This document shows, one piece after another, positions 35,238-44,695 of a stretch of 64,000 bases of DNA. A program made the translations under genes and the position numbers. Under the pieces are notes generated by a model that worked only from the letters and a program-made list of their open reading frames with translations, had not been told where the DNA came from and did no database searches. How positions within the stretch are numbered: position 1 is the first letter of the stretch; each line of letters begins with the position of its first letter. The stretch is from an uncultured Spirochaetota bacterium (GTDB lineage: Bacteria; Spirochaetota; Brachyspiria; Brachyspirales; Brachyspiraceae), in contig CALXQJ010000011.1 in the NCBI GenBank assembly GCA_944390575.1, positions 1 through 64,000 on the forward strand, written 5' to 3'.

Positions 35238-35921
35238 CTAAGACATTCTCTTTGCTAATTTTTCTATATCTTTATCATGTCCAGCAATAACAAGTATATC
35301 ATTTTCAACTAAAAGCTCATCAGGATCAGGAGTACAATCTACAACAGTTTTTTCATTACCTAATATACTTGTAGTTTCTTTTTTTATAGCAACTACATTG
35401 ATTTTATACTTTTTTCTTAAGTCTAATTCTTTTAAGCTTTTACCTGCAAAATCAGAACTAACCTTAAACTCTACTATAGAATGATATTCTGTAAGATCAT
35501 AAAGGAGAGTGGAATTTCCTACCTCAAGCTGTTCGGCAATATGCGTACCCATAGACTCTTCTGGACTTACCAAATTTGTAATACCTATCATACTCAGTAT
35601 AGCTTTATGTTTTTCATCTGAATATCTTGCTATAATGTTTTTTACATTGAGCTCTTTTAGAAGTAATGCAGTTAATACACTAGTCATCATATCATCACCC
35701 ATAGTAACAATAACCGCATCAAACTTATTAATCTCAATAGCCTCAAGAGCTTCTTTTTGAGTAGAGTCTATTCTCATAGCTTGAGTAACACTATTTTTGA
35801 TGGCTTCTATTTCTTTAATATCATTATCAAAAGCCATAACCTCAACTGAAGGTTTATTCATAAGTCTTTTTATAAGAGCCTTACCTAAAGTACCAACACC
35901 TATGACTGCATATTGTAGCAT
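35238..35921 (-). CDS. ktrA: KtrA/TrkA-type potassium channel regulator
   Basis: A 227-residue RCK protein. It has an N-terminal nucleotide-binding Rossmann fold (YAVIGVGTLGKALIKRL with GxGxxG, residues 4-20; FDAVIVTMGDD near 70) and a C-terminal RCK_C domain (VSSDFAGKSLKELDLRKKY). This cytoplasmic ring subunit gates a KtrB/TrkH potassium channel according to ATP/ADP or NAD(H). No channel subunit gene is in the window, so its partner must lie elsewhere. A perfect consensus promoter lies about 35 bases upstream, and GAGGTG precedes the ATG. Confidence 0.9.
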   Translation of the reverse strand: MLQYAVIGVGTLGKALIKRLMNKPSVEVMAFDNDIKEIEAIKNSVTQAMRIDSTQKEALEAIEINKFDAVIVTMGDDMMTSVLTALLLKELNVKNIIARYSDEKHKAILSMIGITNLVSPEESMGTHIAEQLEVGNSTLLYDLTEYHSIVEFKVSSDFAGKSLKELDLRKKYKINVVAIKKETTSILGNEKTVVDCTPDPDELLVENDILVIAGHDKDIEKLAKRMS

Positions 35922-35955
35922 AACACCTCATAAAAAATATAAAAATACAACTATA

Positions 35956-35984
35956 ATTATATTGCTAATATAAAAAATTGTCAA
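35956..35984 (-). promoter_or_regulatory. Consensus promoter for ktrA
   Basis: Minus strand TTGACA (35984-35979), 17 bases, TATAAT (35961-35956): a perfect sigma70 consensus. Confidence 0.8.
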
Positions 35985-36008
35985 AAATAAATTTTGTATT
36001 ATATATAC

Positions 36009-36037
36009 TTGATATTGTTTTATTAGGGTTATATAAT
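36009..36037 (+). promoter_or_regulatory. Promoter for LPP20-like lipoprotein
   Basis: TTGATA (36009-36014), 17 bases, TATAAT (36032-36037), divergent from the ktrA promoter. Confidence 0.75.
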
Positions 36038-36093
36038 ACAAAAAATAGTTATAATGCTATTTTCAATTTTTTAATTAAGGAATTATATATATT

Positions 36094-36591
36094 ATGAAAA
36101 AGCACTCTCTTATAATATTTCAAATAATAATTCTAATAATAATTACTGGATGTTCTACTGGAGTAAGTCAGAAAAATCCTGAGGGGTGGGTTAATGCTGA
36201 TACTTTTAGAGTAATAGGTAGAGGTAGCCCTAGTGATTCTGTTGATCCTAATGATGTATTTAGGAGAGAGACTACTTCAAAAAGAGCTGCTGAACTTGAT
36301 GCTAAAAATAAGATAGTAGCTAAAATAGTAGGATCTTATATAGAATCTTTAAGCTCTACTGAAAAGGGTATGCTTGATGAAGATGTTATACAAGAGAGAG
36401 TTTCTGGTAGAGTTCGTGGTGTTTCTATTGTTGAAACTAAGTGGGATAATATGCAAAACTGTACTGTTGTTGCAGAACTTTATTCTAAGGGCTTAAAAAA
36501 GCAAATGGATACTTTAATATCTAAGTATCTTCAAGAAGTTGGACTACAATATACAGCTCAGGATGTTGCAGGTAAGATAGATCCTAAATAA
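36094..36591 (+). CDS. LPP20-like lipoprotein
   Basis: A 165-residue lipoprotein with a lipobox (IIITGC, Cys about residue 20). A conserved-looking N-terminal segment (NPEGWVNADTFRVIGRGSP) is followed by a helical ETTSKRAAELDAKNKIVAKIVG stretch, resembling LPP20/DUF-type lipoproteins in which an alpha helix packs on a small sheet (VVAELYSKGLKKQ). It is probably attached to a periplasmic membrane face. It has a strong promoter of its own. The function is unknown. Confidence 0.7.
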   Translation: MKKHSLIIFQIIILIIITGCSTGVSQKNPEGWVNADTFRVIGRGSPSDSVDPNDVFRRETTSKRAAELDAKNKIVAKIVGSYIESLSSTEKGMLDEDVIQERVSGRVRGVSIVETKWDNMQNCTVVAELYSKGLKKQMDTLISKYLQEVGLQYTAQDVAGKIDPK

Positions 36592-36635
36592 AAAAGTAAA
36601 TAATATTATAAAAGTAATATTAGGGTTTTATATTT

Positions 36636-37418
36636 ATGTATAAAGAAAATATAAGTGGAAAAATAGCTTTTATATCTGGAGCTTCTGCTGGTATTGGTGA
36701 GGCTACTGCTAAAATGCTTGCTTCTAATGGTGTTCATCTTATAATTTCTGCAAGGAGAATTGATAGATTACAAAAATTAAAAGAAGAATTAGAAAAAGAG
36801 TATAAAGTTAAAGTATTAGCTTTAGAAATAGACTTTGCTAATATAGAAAATATAAAAAGTGCTATAGGTAGTTTAGATAAAGAATGGCAAAATATAGATA
36901 TACTTATAAATAATGCAGGTCTTGCTTTAGGTAAAGACTTGTATGAAAATAATACAATAGAAGATAGCCTTCAAATGATACGAGTAAATTGTGAGGGGCT
37001 TATTGTTTTAACTAAGTTGCTTTTACCTTATTTACTTAATAATAAAAATGCACATATTGTAAATTTATCGTCTGTGGCTGCCGATGAAGGATATAGTGGT
37101 GGTGCTATTTACTGTTCTACTAAGGCTTTTGTTGATATGTTTGGCGATGCACTTAGAATTGAACTTATAGATAAGCCTATTAAGGTTACTAATATCAAAC
37201 CTGGTGCTGTAAATACTGAGTTTTCTACTGTAAGATTTAGAGGCGACAGAGAAAAAGCAGACAAGGTTTATGATGGATTTGAACCTTTATATGCCGAAGA
37301 TATAGCCGATAATATAGAGTATGTACTAACTAGAAAAAAACATATTCAAATTTCAACTATAACTATATTAGCAGAAAATCAGGCCACTGCTACTATGATA
37401 CATAGGAGTATAAAGTAA
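36636..37418 (+). CDS. Short-chain dehydrogenase/reductase
   Basis: A 260-residue SDR. The cofactor motif SGASAGIGEATAKML (TGxxxGxG type) is at about residues 14-28, NNAG at about 92, and catalytic Ser-Tyr-Lys in NLSSVAADEGYSGGAIYCSTKAF (Tyr and Lys in the YxxxK unit). The C-terminal KPGAVNTEF matches the classical cluster of YdfG-like 3-hydroxy acid dehydrogenases, probably NADP-dependent. The substrate is unknown. The next gene begins directly after its stop codon. Confidence 0.9.
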   Translation: MYKENISGKIAFISGASAGIGEATAKMLASNGVHLIISARRIDRLQKLKEELEKEYKVKVLALEIDFANIENIKSAIGSLDKEWQNIDILINNAGLALGKDLYENNTIEDSLQMIRVNCEGLIVLTKLLLPYLLNNKNAHIVNLSSVAADEGYSGGAIYCSTKAFVDMFGDALRIELIDKPIKVTNIKPGAVNTEFSTVRFRGDREKADKVYDGFEPLYAEDIADNIEYVLTRKKHIQISTITILAENQATATMIHRSIK

Positions 37419-39155
37419 ATGAAAAACATAGAGCACACGGAAATAGAAAACACAAGAGAAAGGTTAAAACTTAATCATTTAGAGAAGACTACAAGAAAAG
37501 ACTTATTTGATAAGTTTGTTAATGCTGGTGGAGAAGTGATGAATCCACCTAAGAAACCTATTAAAAGAAATGCTCCTATTTTAAATAAAGATAAAGCAAA
37601 TGGTAATAATTTAAACAAGTCAAAACAAGAAGAAAATTTATATAAAAGAAATAGTAAAGCTAAAAAAAGTGCAAATAATGCCAAAGCAAATAGTGCTGAA
37701 GATCAAAAAAATAATCTATTTGCAAATATTGCTTTATGGTTTGAGGCGTATAGTTCTGGGCTTATATCACTTAGTGGTGGTAAGGTAAATCCTAAATTTC
37801 TAAACTTTATAGATAAAACTGTAACCGCTTCATTGTTAGAAATGGACAGTTATATGTTTTCTGCTCTAAATCCATATAGTGAAAACCCTTTAGAAGCAGT
37901 TGAAAAAAAGGAACAAGTATTATCTGTATTTGAAAAAGATCCTGAAAATTTAGAAATATTAGAAAGAATTAAAAATCAGTATAATGAAAGAGCTTATAAA
38001 AGTTTTTTAAAACCTTTTAAGGAATTAAACTCTCCTGTTATAGCTAGTAGTTATGTTAATGAGCTTAGAGATATGTTTAAGCCTTTATATGTATTGAAAT
38101 TATATACTGATAGAATGAAATCTTCTGCTGAAAAAGCATTAATTAAATATTCTATTGTTGATAATATGAGTAAGGAATTAGTTAATAGTAGAATAACTAA
38201 TTTCAAAAAGGATGTAGATATTATATATAATAAGTATTATCACAAATTGTTAATACTATTACGGTATGCTGCTAAAGAAAAGTTAGAGCAGGCTGAAGAT
38301 TGTATGCATTTTTTAAATATTACTGATGAAGATCTTTTAGGATATTATACTAAGCTTAAAGAAGAAGCTGAGAAAATGCAGGAAAAAAGAATAGAAGAAG
38401 TTAAAGAAAATATTGGAAAGAATGTTGAAGATAATGATAAATTAAGCAAAATAGAGAATATAGGTATTAACCTAATAGAAAAGGTAGTATCTTTTAAAAA
38501 ACAGCATAATAATATTAATTATGAAACTGATCCTTTTTATAGTGTTGATGAACTCGATAAAATATACAGAATAAAAGTTTTAATAGACTTTTTGGATGTA
38601 GAGTATTCTGTATTGTTTGTTAGTAATAAGGTAAAGTATACTCCTATATATGATAATAATGAGAGAAAAGACTATAAGGAAAGTTTTAATAATATTTTCT
38701 TATCTTTGTCTGATTTGAACTCTCGCTTTAATGAATATAGTAGTGTATGTAAGAATATATCAAAAATAGAAGAAGATGCTACTATAAAACATGAACATAA
38801 AGTATCTATATTAGCAGAGAAAAACTCAGAAAGAACATACTTAGCAAAAAATATAAAATCTAATGTAATAGAACTTATAACAACATTAAAAAATATGCTT
38901 GATACTCTATTATTAGATAAAGAAGAAAGAGAAAAAATAATATCAAATCCAACAGATATAATCACATTATCAGAAATATCTGGTAATAGTAAGAGAATAC
39001 AAGGTTATGATGTTATGAAAGCTCTAACAGAAGCATACTACTTTATATCTGGATTTTATAAGCTAATAACAAGAGGTGAGTTATATGGAGCTGGACTGTT
39101 AATAGACTTACCTAATACTAAAAAAACAGAAAATAAAGATATAATAAAAGAATAA
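37419..39155 (+). CDS. Large helical protein of unknown function
   Basis: A 578-residue protein without signal peptide or membrane segment. Residues about 40-105 are a basic, low-complexity Lys/Asn/Ala stretch (NLNKSKQEENLYKRN region). The remainder is dominated by charged amphipathic helices (DCMHFLNITDEDLLGYYTKL, EEAEKMQEKRIEEVKENI), suggesting a cytoplasmic structural or adaptor protein. It starts immediately after the SDR stop and is followed after 24 bases by lpxL. No family is recognised; spirochaete-specific is my guess. Confidence 0.6.
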   Translation: MKNIEHTEIENTRERLKLNHLEKTTRKDLFDKFVNAGGEVMNPPKKPIKRNAPILNKDKANGNNLNKSKQEENLYKRNSKAKKSANNAKANSAEDQKNNLFANIALWFEAYSSGLISLSGGKVNPKFLNFIDKTVTASLLEMDSYMFSALNPYSENPLEAVEKKEQVLSVFEKDPENLEILERIKNQYNERAYKSFLKPFKELNSPVIASSYVNELRDMFKPLYVLKLYTDRMKSSAEKALIKYSIVDNMSKELVNSRITNFKKDVDIIYNKYYHKLLILLRYAAKEKLEQAEDCMHFLNITDEDLLGYYTKLKEEAEKMQEKRIEEVKENIGKNVEDNDKLSKIENIGINLIEKVVSFKKQHNNINYETDPFYSVDELDKIYRIKVLIDFLDVEYSVLFVSNKVKYTPIYDNNERKDYKESFNNIFLSLSDLNSRFNEYSSVCKNISKIEEDATIKHEHKVSILAEKNSERTYLAKNIKSNVIELITTLKNMLDTLLLDKEEREKIISNPTDIITLSEISGNSKRIQGYDVMKALTEAYYFISGFYKLITRGELYGAGLLIDLPNTKKTENKDIIKE

Positions 39156-39179
39156 TGATATAAATAATAGGATAATAAA

Positions 39180-40109
39180 TTGTATAAGTCTCCAAGAACA
39201 GTAATGCTTGAATATATTCCACTTAGAATAGTAATGGAATTATTTGCATTTTTACCTATGATCTTTATTATTTTATTTGCTAAAGTAATAGGGTCATTAA
39301 TATATTATTTATCTCCAAATACAAGAAAAGTAGCATTGATAAACCTTAAGCAAGCTTTTCCAGAGAAGAGCTTTAGAGAGAGAAAAAAAATAGCAAAACG
39401 ATCTATTAAAACTATGATAATGACTTTTGCAGAGTTTATAAAAGCATCAAAAATGTCGGATAAAAGATTGCTTAAAAGAATTACAGCAGAAGGAATAGAT
39501 AAATTCGACAAAGCGCTTTATGATAAAAACATAGGAATTATAGCAATAACAGGTCATATTGGTAATTGGGAATATGTAGCTTCATACTTTGGACTTAAAG
39601 GTTATAATCCTCATGTTATAGTTCGTCCTTTGGATAATCCAAAACTTAATGCTCACTTAGAAAGCTGGAGAGAAAAACGTGGTGCAAAATGTATTTCAAG
39701 GTGGGGTGATTTAAGAGCTATGTTTGAGGCTTTAAAGGAGAATAAGCCTGTTGCATTTTTAGCAGATCAAAACTTTTTGGATGGAATATTTGTAGAGTTT
39801 TTTGGTTGCTTATGCAAAACGGCTACAGGACCTATAGCACTTGCTATGAAAACAAAAGCTCCTATTGCAATACTTTATGATGTACCAAACAGATATGGAT
39901 ATCATAAGGTTGTTGTATCTGAAATAATGTATATAGAAGAAAAAGAAAGTAAAGAAGAGACTATAAGACATAATACTCAAAGGTATACAAAAAAACTTGA
40001 AGATATTATTCGACAATATCCAGAAAATTGGCTTTGGGTACATCCTAGGTGGAATACTAGACCTAATGGTGAAGCTGAAGTTTTTTATAAACACAATAAT
40101 TTTAAATAA
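39180..40109 (+). CDS. lpxL: Lipid A lauroyl/myristoyl acyltransferase
   Basis: A 309-residue LpxL/HtrB-type enzyme. It has an N-terminal membrane helix (residues about 15-45) and the catalytic H-x4-E motif in TGHIGNWE (about residues 120-127). Conserved ADQN (about 198) and the C-terminal WLWVHPRWNTRP (about 282) follow. It adds secondary acyl chains to lipid A precursors on the inner membrane, supporting a lipooligosaccharide-bearing cell. The start is TTG at 39180, with AGGAT 6 bases upstream. It is probably co-transcribed with the two genes before it. Confidence 0.9.
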   Translation: MYKSPRTVMLEYIPLRIVMELFAFLPMIFIILFAKVIGSLIYYLSPNTRKVALINLKQAFPEKSFRERKKIAKRSIKTMIMTFAEFIKASKMSDKRLLKRITAEGIDKFDKALYDKNIGIIAITGHIGNWEYVASYFGLKGYNPHVIVRPLDNPKLNAHLESWREKRGAKCISRWGDLRAMFEALKENKPVAFLADQNFLDGIFVEFFGCLCKTATGPIALAMKTKAPIAILYDVPNRYGYHKVVVSEIMYIEEKESKEETIRHNTQRYTKKLEDIIRQYPENWLWVHPRWNTRPNGEAEVFYKHNNFK

Positions 40110-40180
40110 ATATATTTTTACTTTGTTTTTTTGTATATTGTTTATATATTAAAATGAAATTAGAGAGAGGAGGTTTAGAT

Positions 40181-41692
40181 ATGAAAGATAGAAATCGATC
40201 GTTTATGTTCTTTTTAAACTTGGGACTTACATTTACACTAATTGGAATACTTGCTTCATTTTTTATTTTTTCTTATGAAAAAAATTATAAAAGTGACAAC
40301 TTTAAAGTTCATGCACAATCAACTCCTAAACGTAGCTCTAATAATAACTCTTTAAATGGAGCTTTAGATGTACAAGATGCTATTAGAAATGTTGTAGATA
40401 TGAATATGCCTGCTGTTGTGAACATCTCTACAGAAATGGATGCTCAAATTAGTGAGCAAGATAGATATACAGAAGAGTTTTTTAGATTTTTCTTTGGTGA
40501 GCAGATACCTAGAGAGAGAAGAAGTCAGAAGTCGCTTGGAAGTGGATTTATTGTTAATGAAGATGGGTATGTATTATCTAACTATCATGTTGTTAAGGGT
40601 GCTAGTAAAATTACTGTTGTATTATATGGTGAAAATGAAGAGCTTCCTGCTAAACTTATTGGATATGATGAGGCTTATGATCTTGCTTTATTAAAAATAG
40701 AATCTAAGAGAAAGTTTCCTTATGTAACTTTGGGGGATAGTGATTCTATTGAGCCTGGAGAGTTTGCTATTGCTATTGGAAATCCTTATGGACTTAATAA
40801 TACTGTTACTTTTGGTATAGTATCTGCTAAGGGTAGAAGTGATGTTGGTGCTAATAGATATCAGAGATATATACAAACTGATGTAGCTATTAATCCTGGT
40901 AATTCTGGTGGACCTTTATTTAATATTCATGGGCAGGTTATTGGAATTAATACTTTAATATATTCTACTTCTGGTGGTAATATTGGTATTGGTTTTGCTA
41001 CTCCTATTAATATTGCAAATTCTGTTATGAATGAATTAAAAGAGACTGGAAAAGTTACTCGTGGATATTTGGGCATATATTTACAGGATATTGATGAGAA
41101 CTTATCTCGTGGACTTAATATGAAACCTTATAGTGGTGTATTTGTTTCTGAGGTTATTGCTAATTCTCCTGCTGAAAAGGCTGGTCTTCAAGATGGGGAT
41201 ATTATTATAGAGTTTGATGGCGATGTTATGACTAATTCTGGAGATTTATTTAATAAAGTAGCTACTACTAAAATTGGTAAGAAAGTGAATGTTAAATATC
41301 TCAGAAATGGGCGAGAAAGAAGTACAAAAGTTACTATAGAAAGTAGAGAAAATGATGTTAATGTAGTACCTACTAGAAATAGTAAGGATGATAAAAATGC
41401 TAATAGACAATCTTGGATGGGTATAGAGGTTTCTGAGGTAACTCCTGAGCTATCACAGAGACTTCAAATTAGAGAAAATGAGCGTGGGGTTGTTGTTGTT
41501 AATATGAGTCAGCGTTCTAGTGCATATCAAGCTGGACTTAGACCTGGAGATGTTATTAAGGCTATTAATGGTAAGACTATATCTAATATAGATGATTATA
41601 ATAACTTTGTTAAAAGTAGTGGTAAGGATGAAGAATTTACTGTTACAATTAAACGTTCTCGAATGACTTATGTTGTTATTATAGAAAAATAA
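40181..41692 (+). CDS. DegP/HtrA-type periplasmic serine protease
   Basis: A 503-residue HtrA protease. A membrane anchor near residues 12-31 precedes the trypsin-like domain, with His in LSNYHVVKG (about 130-138), Asp in YDEAYDLALLKI and Ser in PGNSGGPL (about 240-247). Two PDZ domains follow (GYLGIYLQDI; SWMGIEVSEV). It degrades or refolds damaged envelope proteins. I chose ATG 40181 because AGAGAGGAGG lies just before it; the upstream in-frame ATG at 40154 would place that binding site within the coding region. Confidence 0.93.
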   Translation: MKDRNRSFMFFLNLGLTFTLIGILASFFIFSYEKNYKSDNFKVHAQSTPKRSSNNNSLNGALDVQDAIRNVVDMNMPAVVNISTEMDAQISEQDRYTEEFFRFFFGEQIPRERRSQKSLGSGFIVNEDGYVLSNYHVVKGASKITVVLYGENEELPAKLIGYDEAYDLALLKIESKRKFPYVTLGDSDSIEPGEFAIAIGNPYGLNNTVTFGIVSAKGRSDVGANRYQRYIQTDVAINPGNSGGPLFNIHGQVIGINTLIYSTSGGNIGIGFATPINIANSVMNELKETGKVTRGYLGIYLQDIDENLSRGLNMKPYSGVFVSEVIANSPAEKAGLQDGDIIIEFDGDVMTNSGDLFNKVATTKIGKKVNVKYLRNGRERSTKVTIESRENDVNVVPTRNSKDDKNANRQSWMGIEVSEVTPELSQRLQIRENERGVVVVNMSQRSSAYQAGLRPGDVIKAINGKTISNIDDYNNFVKSSGKDEEFTVTIKRSRMTYVVIIEK

Positions 41693-41716
41693 CAAATAAT
41701 ATTTTTTAATATATTA

Positions 41717-41750
41717 AAATAGAGGTGTTAATATAATGCCTCTATTTTTT
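41717..41750 (+). terminator. Rho-independent terminator
   Basis: AAATAGAGG (41717-41725) pairs with CCTCTATTT (41739-41747), followed by more T residues. It ends the protease transcript. Confidence 0.85.
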
Positions 41751-41793
41751 ATGTGAAAAAGATAATAATTTATATTTTTTTTTTAATTTACTA

Positions 41794-41866
41794 TTGACAA
41801 ATCATATATATATTGTATAAAGTAAAAGATATTGTACTTAATAATATCATTTCTTAATAATTAAGT
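41794..41866 (+). promoter_or_regulatory. perR promoter with downstream inverted repeat
   Basis: TTGACA (41794-41799), 16 bases, TATAAA (41816-41821). Downstream, ACTTAAT (41836-41842) and ATTAAGT (41860-41866) form an inverted repeat, with an overlapping ATAAT/ATTAT pair. This may be a PerR autoregulatory operator. Confidence 0.45.
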
Positions 41867-41893
41867 ATTATCTATAAAGAATAAGGGATAACT

Positions 41894-42271
41894 ATGAATA
41901 CAAGAAATACAATACAAAAACAAGTTATTTTAAATGCTGTTAGAGAACTTAAAAATCATCCTACTTCTGAAGAGATTTATAATTATATAAAACCAAATTT
42001 TCCTTCTATTAGTTTAGGTACTGTATATAGAAACCTAAATATTTTATCAGAAAATAATGAAATACAAAAAATTTCTGTTATAGATGAAGCTATTCGTTTT
42101 GATCATCTACCTGAAGATCATTATCATTTCAAATGCACTAAATGCAAAAAACTTGTAGACTTAGATATGGAATATGATACATCTTTAGATAAAAAGGTAG
42201 CTGAAAAATATAATCTAAACATTATAAAACATAATATCGTTTTTGATGGAATATGTGAAGATTGTAAATAA
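41894..42271 (+). CDS. perR: PerR-type Fur-family peroxide regulator
   Basis: A 125-residue Fur-family protein. The winged helix carries TSEEIYNYIKPNFPSISLGT, then YRNLNIL. Metal-site residues include His in ELKNHPTSE, the Asp and His in RFDHLPEDHYHF (close to the PerR Asp85/His91/His93 arrangement), and the structural zinc pairs CTKC and CEDC. In PerR, iron-catalysed oxidation of these His residues lifts repression of peroxide defences. The RFD-x5-DHYH match favours PerR over Fur. Confidence 0.85.
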   Translation: MNTRNTIQKQVILNAVRELKNHPTSEEIYNYIKPNFPSISLGTVYRNLNILSENNEIQKISVIDEAIRFDHLPEDHYHFKCTKCKKLVDLDMEYDTSLDKKVAEKYNLNIIKHNIVFDGICEDCK

Positions 42272-42336
42272 TATCTTGATTTTTAATTAATTAATTATAT
42301 ACTATTATAATATAATATATTATAAGGAATATTTTT

Positions 42337-43926
42337 ATGTCAAAAGGTTATCTTGCTTTGGTATTACACGCTCATCTTCCATACGTAAGACACCCAGAAC
42401 ATAATAATTTTTTAGAAGAAGATTGGCTATACGAAGCTATTACAGAAACATATATTCCGCTATTAGATGCTTATGAGAGAATGGCAAATGATGGAGTAAA
42501 CTTCAAAATTACAATGAGTATAACTCCACCTCTTATGAATATGCTTTCTAATGAGCTTCTACAAAATAGATATTTAAAGTATATAGATAAATTAATAGAA
42601 TTATCAAAATTAGAGTGTGAAAGAACTGTAGATGATAGTAATTTCAAATATACTGCTATATTCTACAAAGAAAAATTTTTAAAAATAAAAGATATTTTTC
42701 TAAACAAATATAATAAAAATATATTAAATGGTTTTAGATATTTCTTAGAAAGAGGAAACTTAGAAATTATAACTTGTGGTGCTACTCATGGATTTTTTCC
42801 ATTTATGCAAGACTACCCTAATGCTATAGAAGCACAATTAAAAATGGCTGTAAAAACATATGAAAGACATATGGGTAGAAAGCCTACTGGTATTTGGCTT
42901 GGGGAGTGTGGTTTTTTTCCTGGACTTGAAAAACATTTACTTAATAATGGAATAAAATACTTCTTTGTAGATACTCACGGAATAATGAATGCAGATAGAG
43001 CTCCTAAGAATGGGGTGTATGCTCCTTTATATTGTTCTCGTGAAGCGAGAGTTGCTGCTTTTGGACGTGATTTGGAAAGTTCTCGAAGTGTATGGAGTGC
43101 TGAAGTTGGATATCCTGGAGATTCAAGATATAGAGAGTTCTATAGAGATATAGGGTATGATTTAGATTTTGAGTATATTAAAGACTATATTCAAGATAAT
43201 GGTCTTCGTAAAAATACTGGTATTAAATATTATAGAATAACTGGGAAAGATGGACATAAAGAACCTTATAATCCCGAGTGGGCTTCTGAGGCTGCTGCTG
43301 AGCATGCTGGAAACTTTATGTTTAATCGTGAGAAGCAAATTGAATATTTAGCTTCTATAATGGATAGACCTCCTATTGTAGTATCTCCTTATGATGCTGA
43401 GTTATTTGGACATTGGTGGTATGAAGGACCTATGTTTATAGAGTATCTTATGAGAAAGATTCACTATGATCAAGATACAATAGAGCCTATAACTCCTAAA
43501 GAATATTTAGAAAGACATCCTGTTAATCAAATTGCTATGCCTTCTCTATCTAGTTGGGGGGCTAATGGATATGGTGAAGTTTGGCTTAATGGTAGTAATG
43601 GTTGGATTTATAGACATTTGCATAAAGCGTCTGAGAGAATGATAGAACTTGCTAATGATTATTATAATGAAACGGGGCTTTATGAGAGGGCTTTAAATCA
43701 GGCTGCTCGTGAATTATTATTGGCACAAAGTTCTGACTGGGCTTTTATTATGCATACGGGAACTATGGTTGAATATGCTGTGAATATTACTAAGATATAT
43801 ATTAATAGATTTACAGATCTTTATTATGCTATAAAAAATAGGGATCTTAATGAAGAGTGGCTAAGCAAGATAGAATGGAGAGATGATATTTTTCCTGATA
43901 TGGACTTTAGAATATATAAAAGTTAA
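42337..43926 (+). CDS. GH57 1,4-alpha-glucan branching enzyme
   Basis: A 529-residue GH57 enzyme. The N-terminal LALVLHAHLPYVRHPEH is typical. The catalytic glutamate sits in GIWLGECGFFPG (about residues 187-198), the catalytic aspartate in SPYDAELFGHWW (about 350-361), and a C-terminal helical domain follows (AARELLLAQSSDWAFIMHTG). It introduces alpha-1,6 branches into glycogen. An AAGGA binding site precedes the ATG. No other glycogen gene is adjacent. Confidence 0.9.
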   Translation: MSKGYLALVLHAHLPYVRHPEHNNFLEEDWLYEAITETYIPLLDAYERMANDGVNFKITMSITPPLMNMLSNELLQNRYLKYIDKLIELSKLECERTVDDSNFKYTAIFYKEKFLKIKDIFLNKYNKNILNGFRYFLERGNLEIITCGATHGFFPFMQDYPNAIEAQLKMAVKTYERHMGRKPTGIWLGECGFFPGLEKHLLNNGIKYFFVDTHGIMNADRAPKNGVYAPLYCSREARVAAFGRDLESSRSVWSAEVGYPGDSRYREFYRDIGYDLDFEYIKDYIQDNGLRKNTGIKYYRITGKDGHKEPYNPEWASEAAAEHAGNFMFNREKQIEYLASIMDRPPIVVSPYDAELFGHWWYEGPMFIEYLMRKIHYDQDTIEPITPKEYLERHPVNQIAMPSLSSWGANGYGEVWLNGSNGWIYRHLHKASERMIELANDYYNETGLYERALNQAARELLLAQSSDWAFIMHTGTMVEYAVNITKIYINRFTDLYYAIKNRDLNEEWLSKIEWRDDIFPDMDFRIYKS

Positions 43927-43930
43927 TATA

Positions 43931-44695
43931 TTAATGAAATATTTTATTTAAAAAATCTTTTATTCTTTCATTAGCTTGATTATTAAAAAAGTTATAAGAA
44001 TTATCTAAAGATATTATTTTCCCTTTGTCCATAAAGGCTATATTTGAAGATAAGTCCTTAACAAAATTAAGCTCATGACTTACTATAATCATAGTCATAT
44101 TTTCTTTTGCAAGATCTTTTAAAACTAAAAGAACTTCACCTACTAATTCTGGATCTAATGCTGATGTTGGCTCATCACAAAAGAGTATTTCTGGTTTCAT
44201 AGCTAATGCTCTTGCAATGGCTACTCTTTGTTTTTGACCGCCTGATAATTCTGAAGGATAATTATTTTTTTTATCTAATAACCCTACTCTATTTAATAAG
44301 TAAAGAGCTTCTTCTATAGCTTCTTTTTTATTGATTTTATTAACTATAATAGGAGCTTCTATTATATTTTCTAATACCGTTTTATGTGGGAACAAATTAA
44401 AATGTTGAAATATCATTCCTATCTTTTCTTTTCTCTTTAAAAAAGAGTGCTTTGGTATATGTACTTCTTTATCTTTTTTTGAAAATAAAACTTCATTGTC
44501 AATATATATTTCACCATAATCTGGCTTATCAATTAAAATAAGATTACGAAGAAGTGAGCTTTTACCCACACCTGATGGACCTATGATAGAAAGTATTTCT
44601 CCCTTATTAAGAGTAAATGAAACACCATCTATAGCAACATTATTATTATAACTTTTTTTTATATCTAAAACTTTTAAGTTAGCCTCTAAGCACAT
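43931..44695 (-). CDS. Amino-acid ABC transporter ATP-binding protein
   Basis: A 254-residue ATPase of the polar amino-acid type (GlnQ/HisP). It has Walker A IGPSGVGKSSLLRN (about residues 37-50), Q-loop MIFQHFNLFPHKT, signature LSGGQKQRVAIARAL (about 150-164) and Walker B EILFCDEPTSALDP, followed by the SHEL switch. Its start overlaps the end of the permease gene by 17 bases, so they form one operon. No substrate-binding protein gene is adjacent, so the amino acid cannot be named. Confidence 0.9.
   Translation of the reverse strand: MCLEANLKVLDIKKSYNNNVAIDGVSFTLNKGEILSIIGPSGVGKSSLLRNLILIDKPDYGEIYIDNEVLFSKKDKEVHIPKHSFLKRKEKIGMIFQHFNLFPHKTVLENIIEAPIIVNKINKKEAIEEALYLLNRVGLLDKKNNYPSELSGGQKQRVAIARALAMKPEILFCDEPTSALDPELVGEVLLVLKDLAKENMTMIIVSHELNFVKDLSSNIAFMDKGKIISLDNSYNFFNNQANERIKDFLNKIFH

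Noticed and set aside
43555-43561. Short G6/C6 runs inside genes (for example in the branching enzyme and near 12723 and 54065) as phase tracts
   Set aside because: They encode conserved glycines in intact frames and are too short to be convincing slippage sites.
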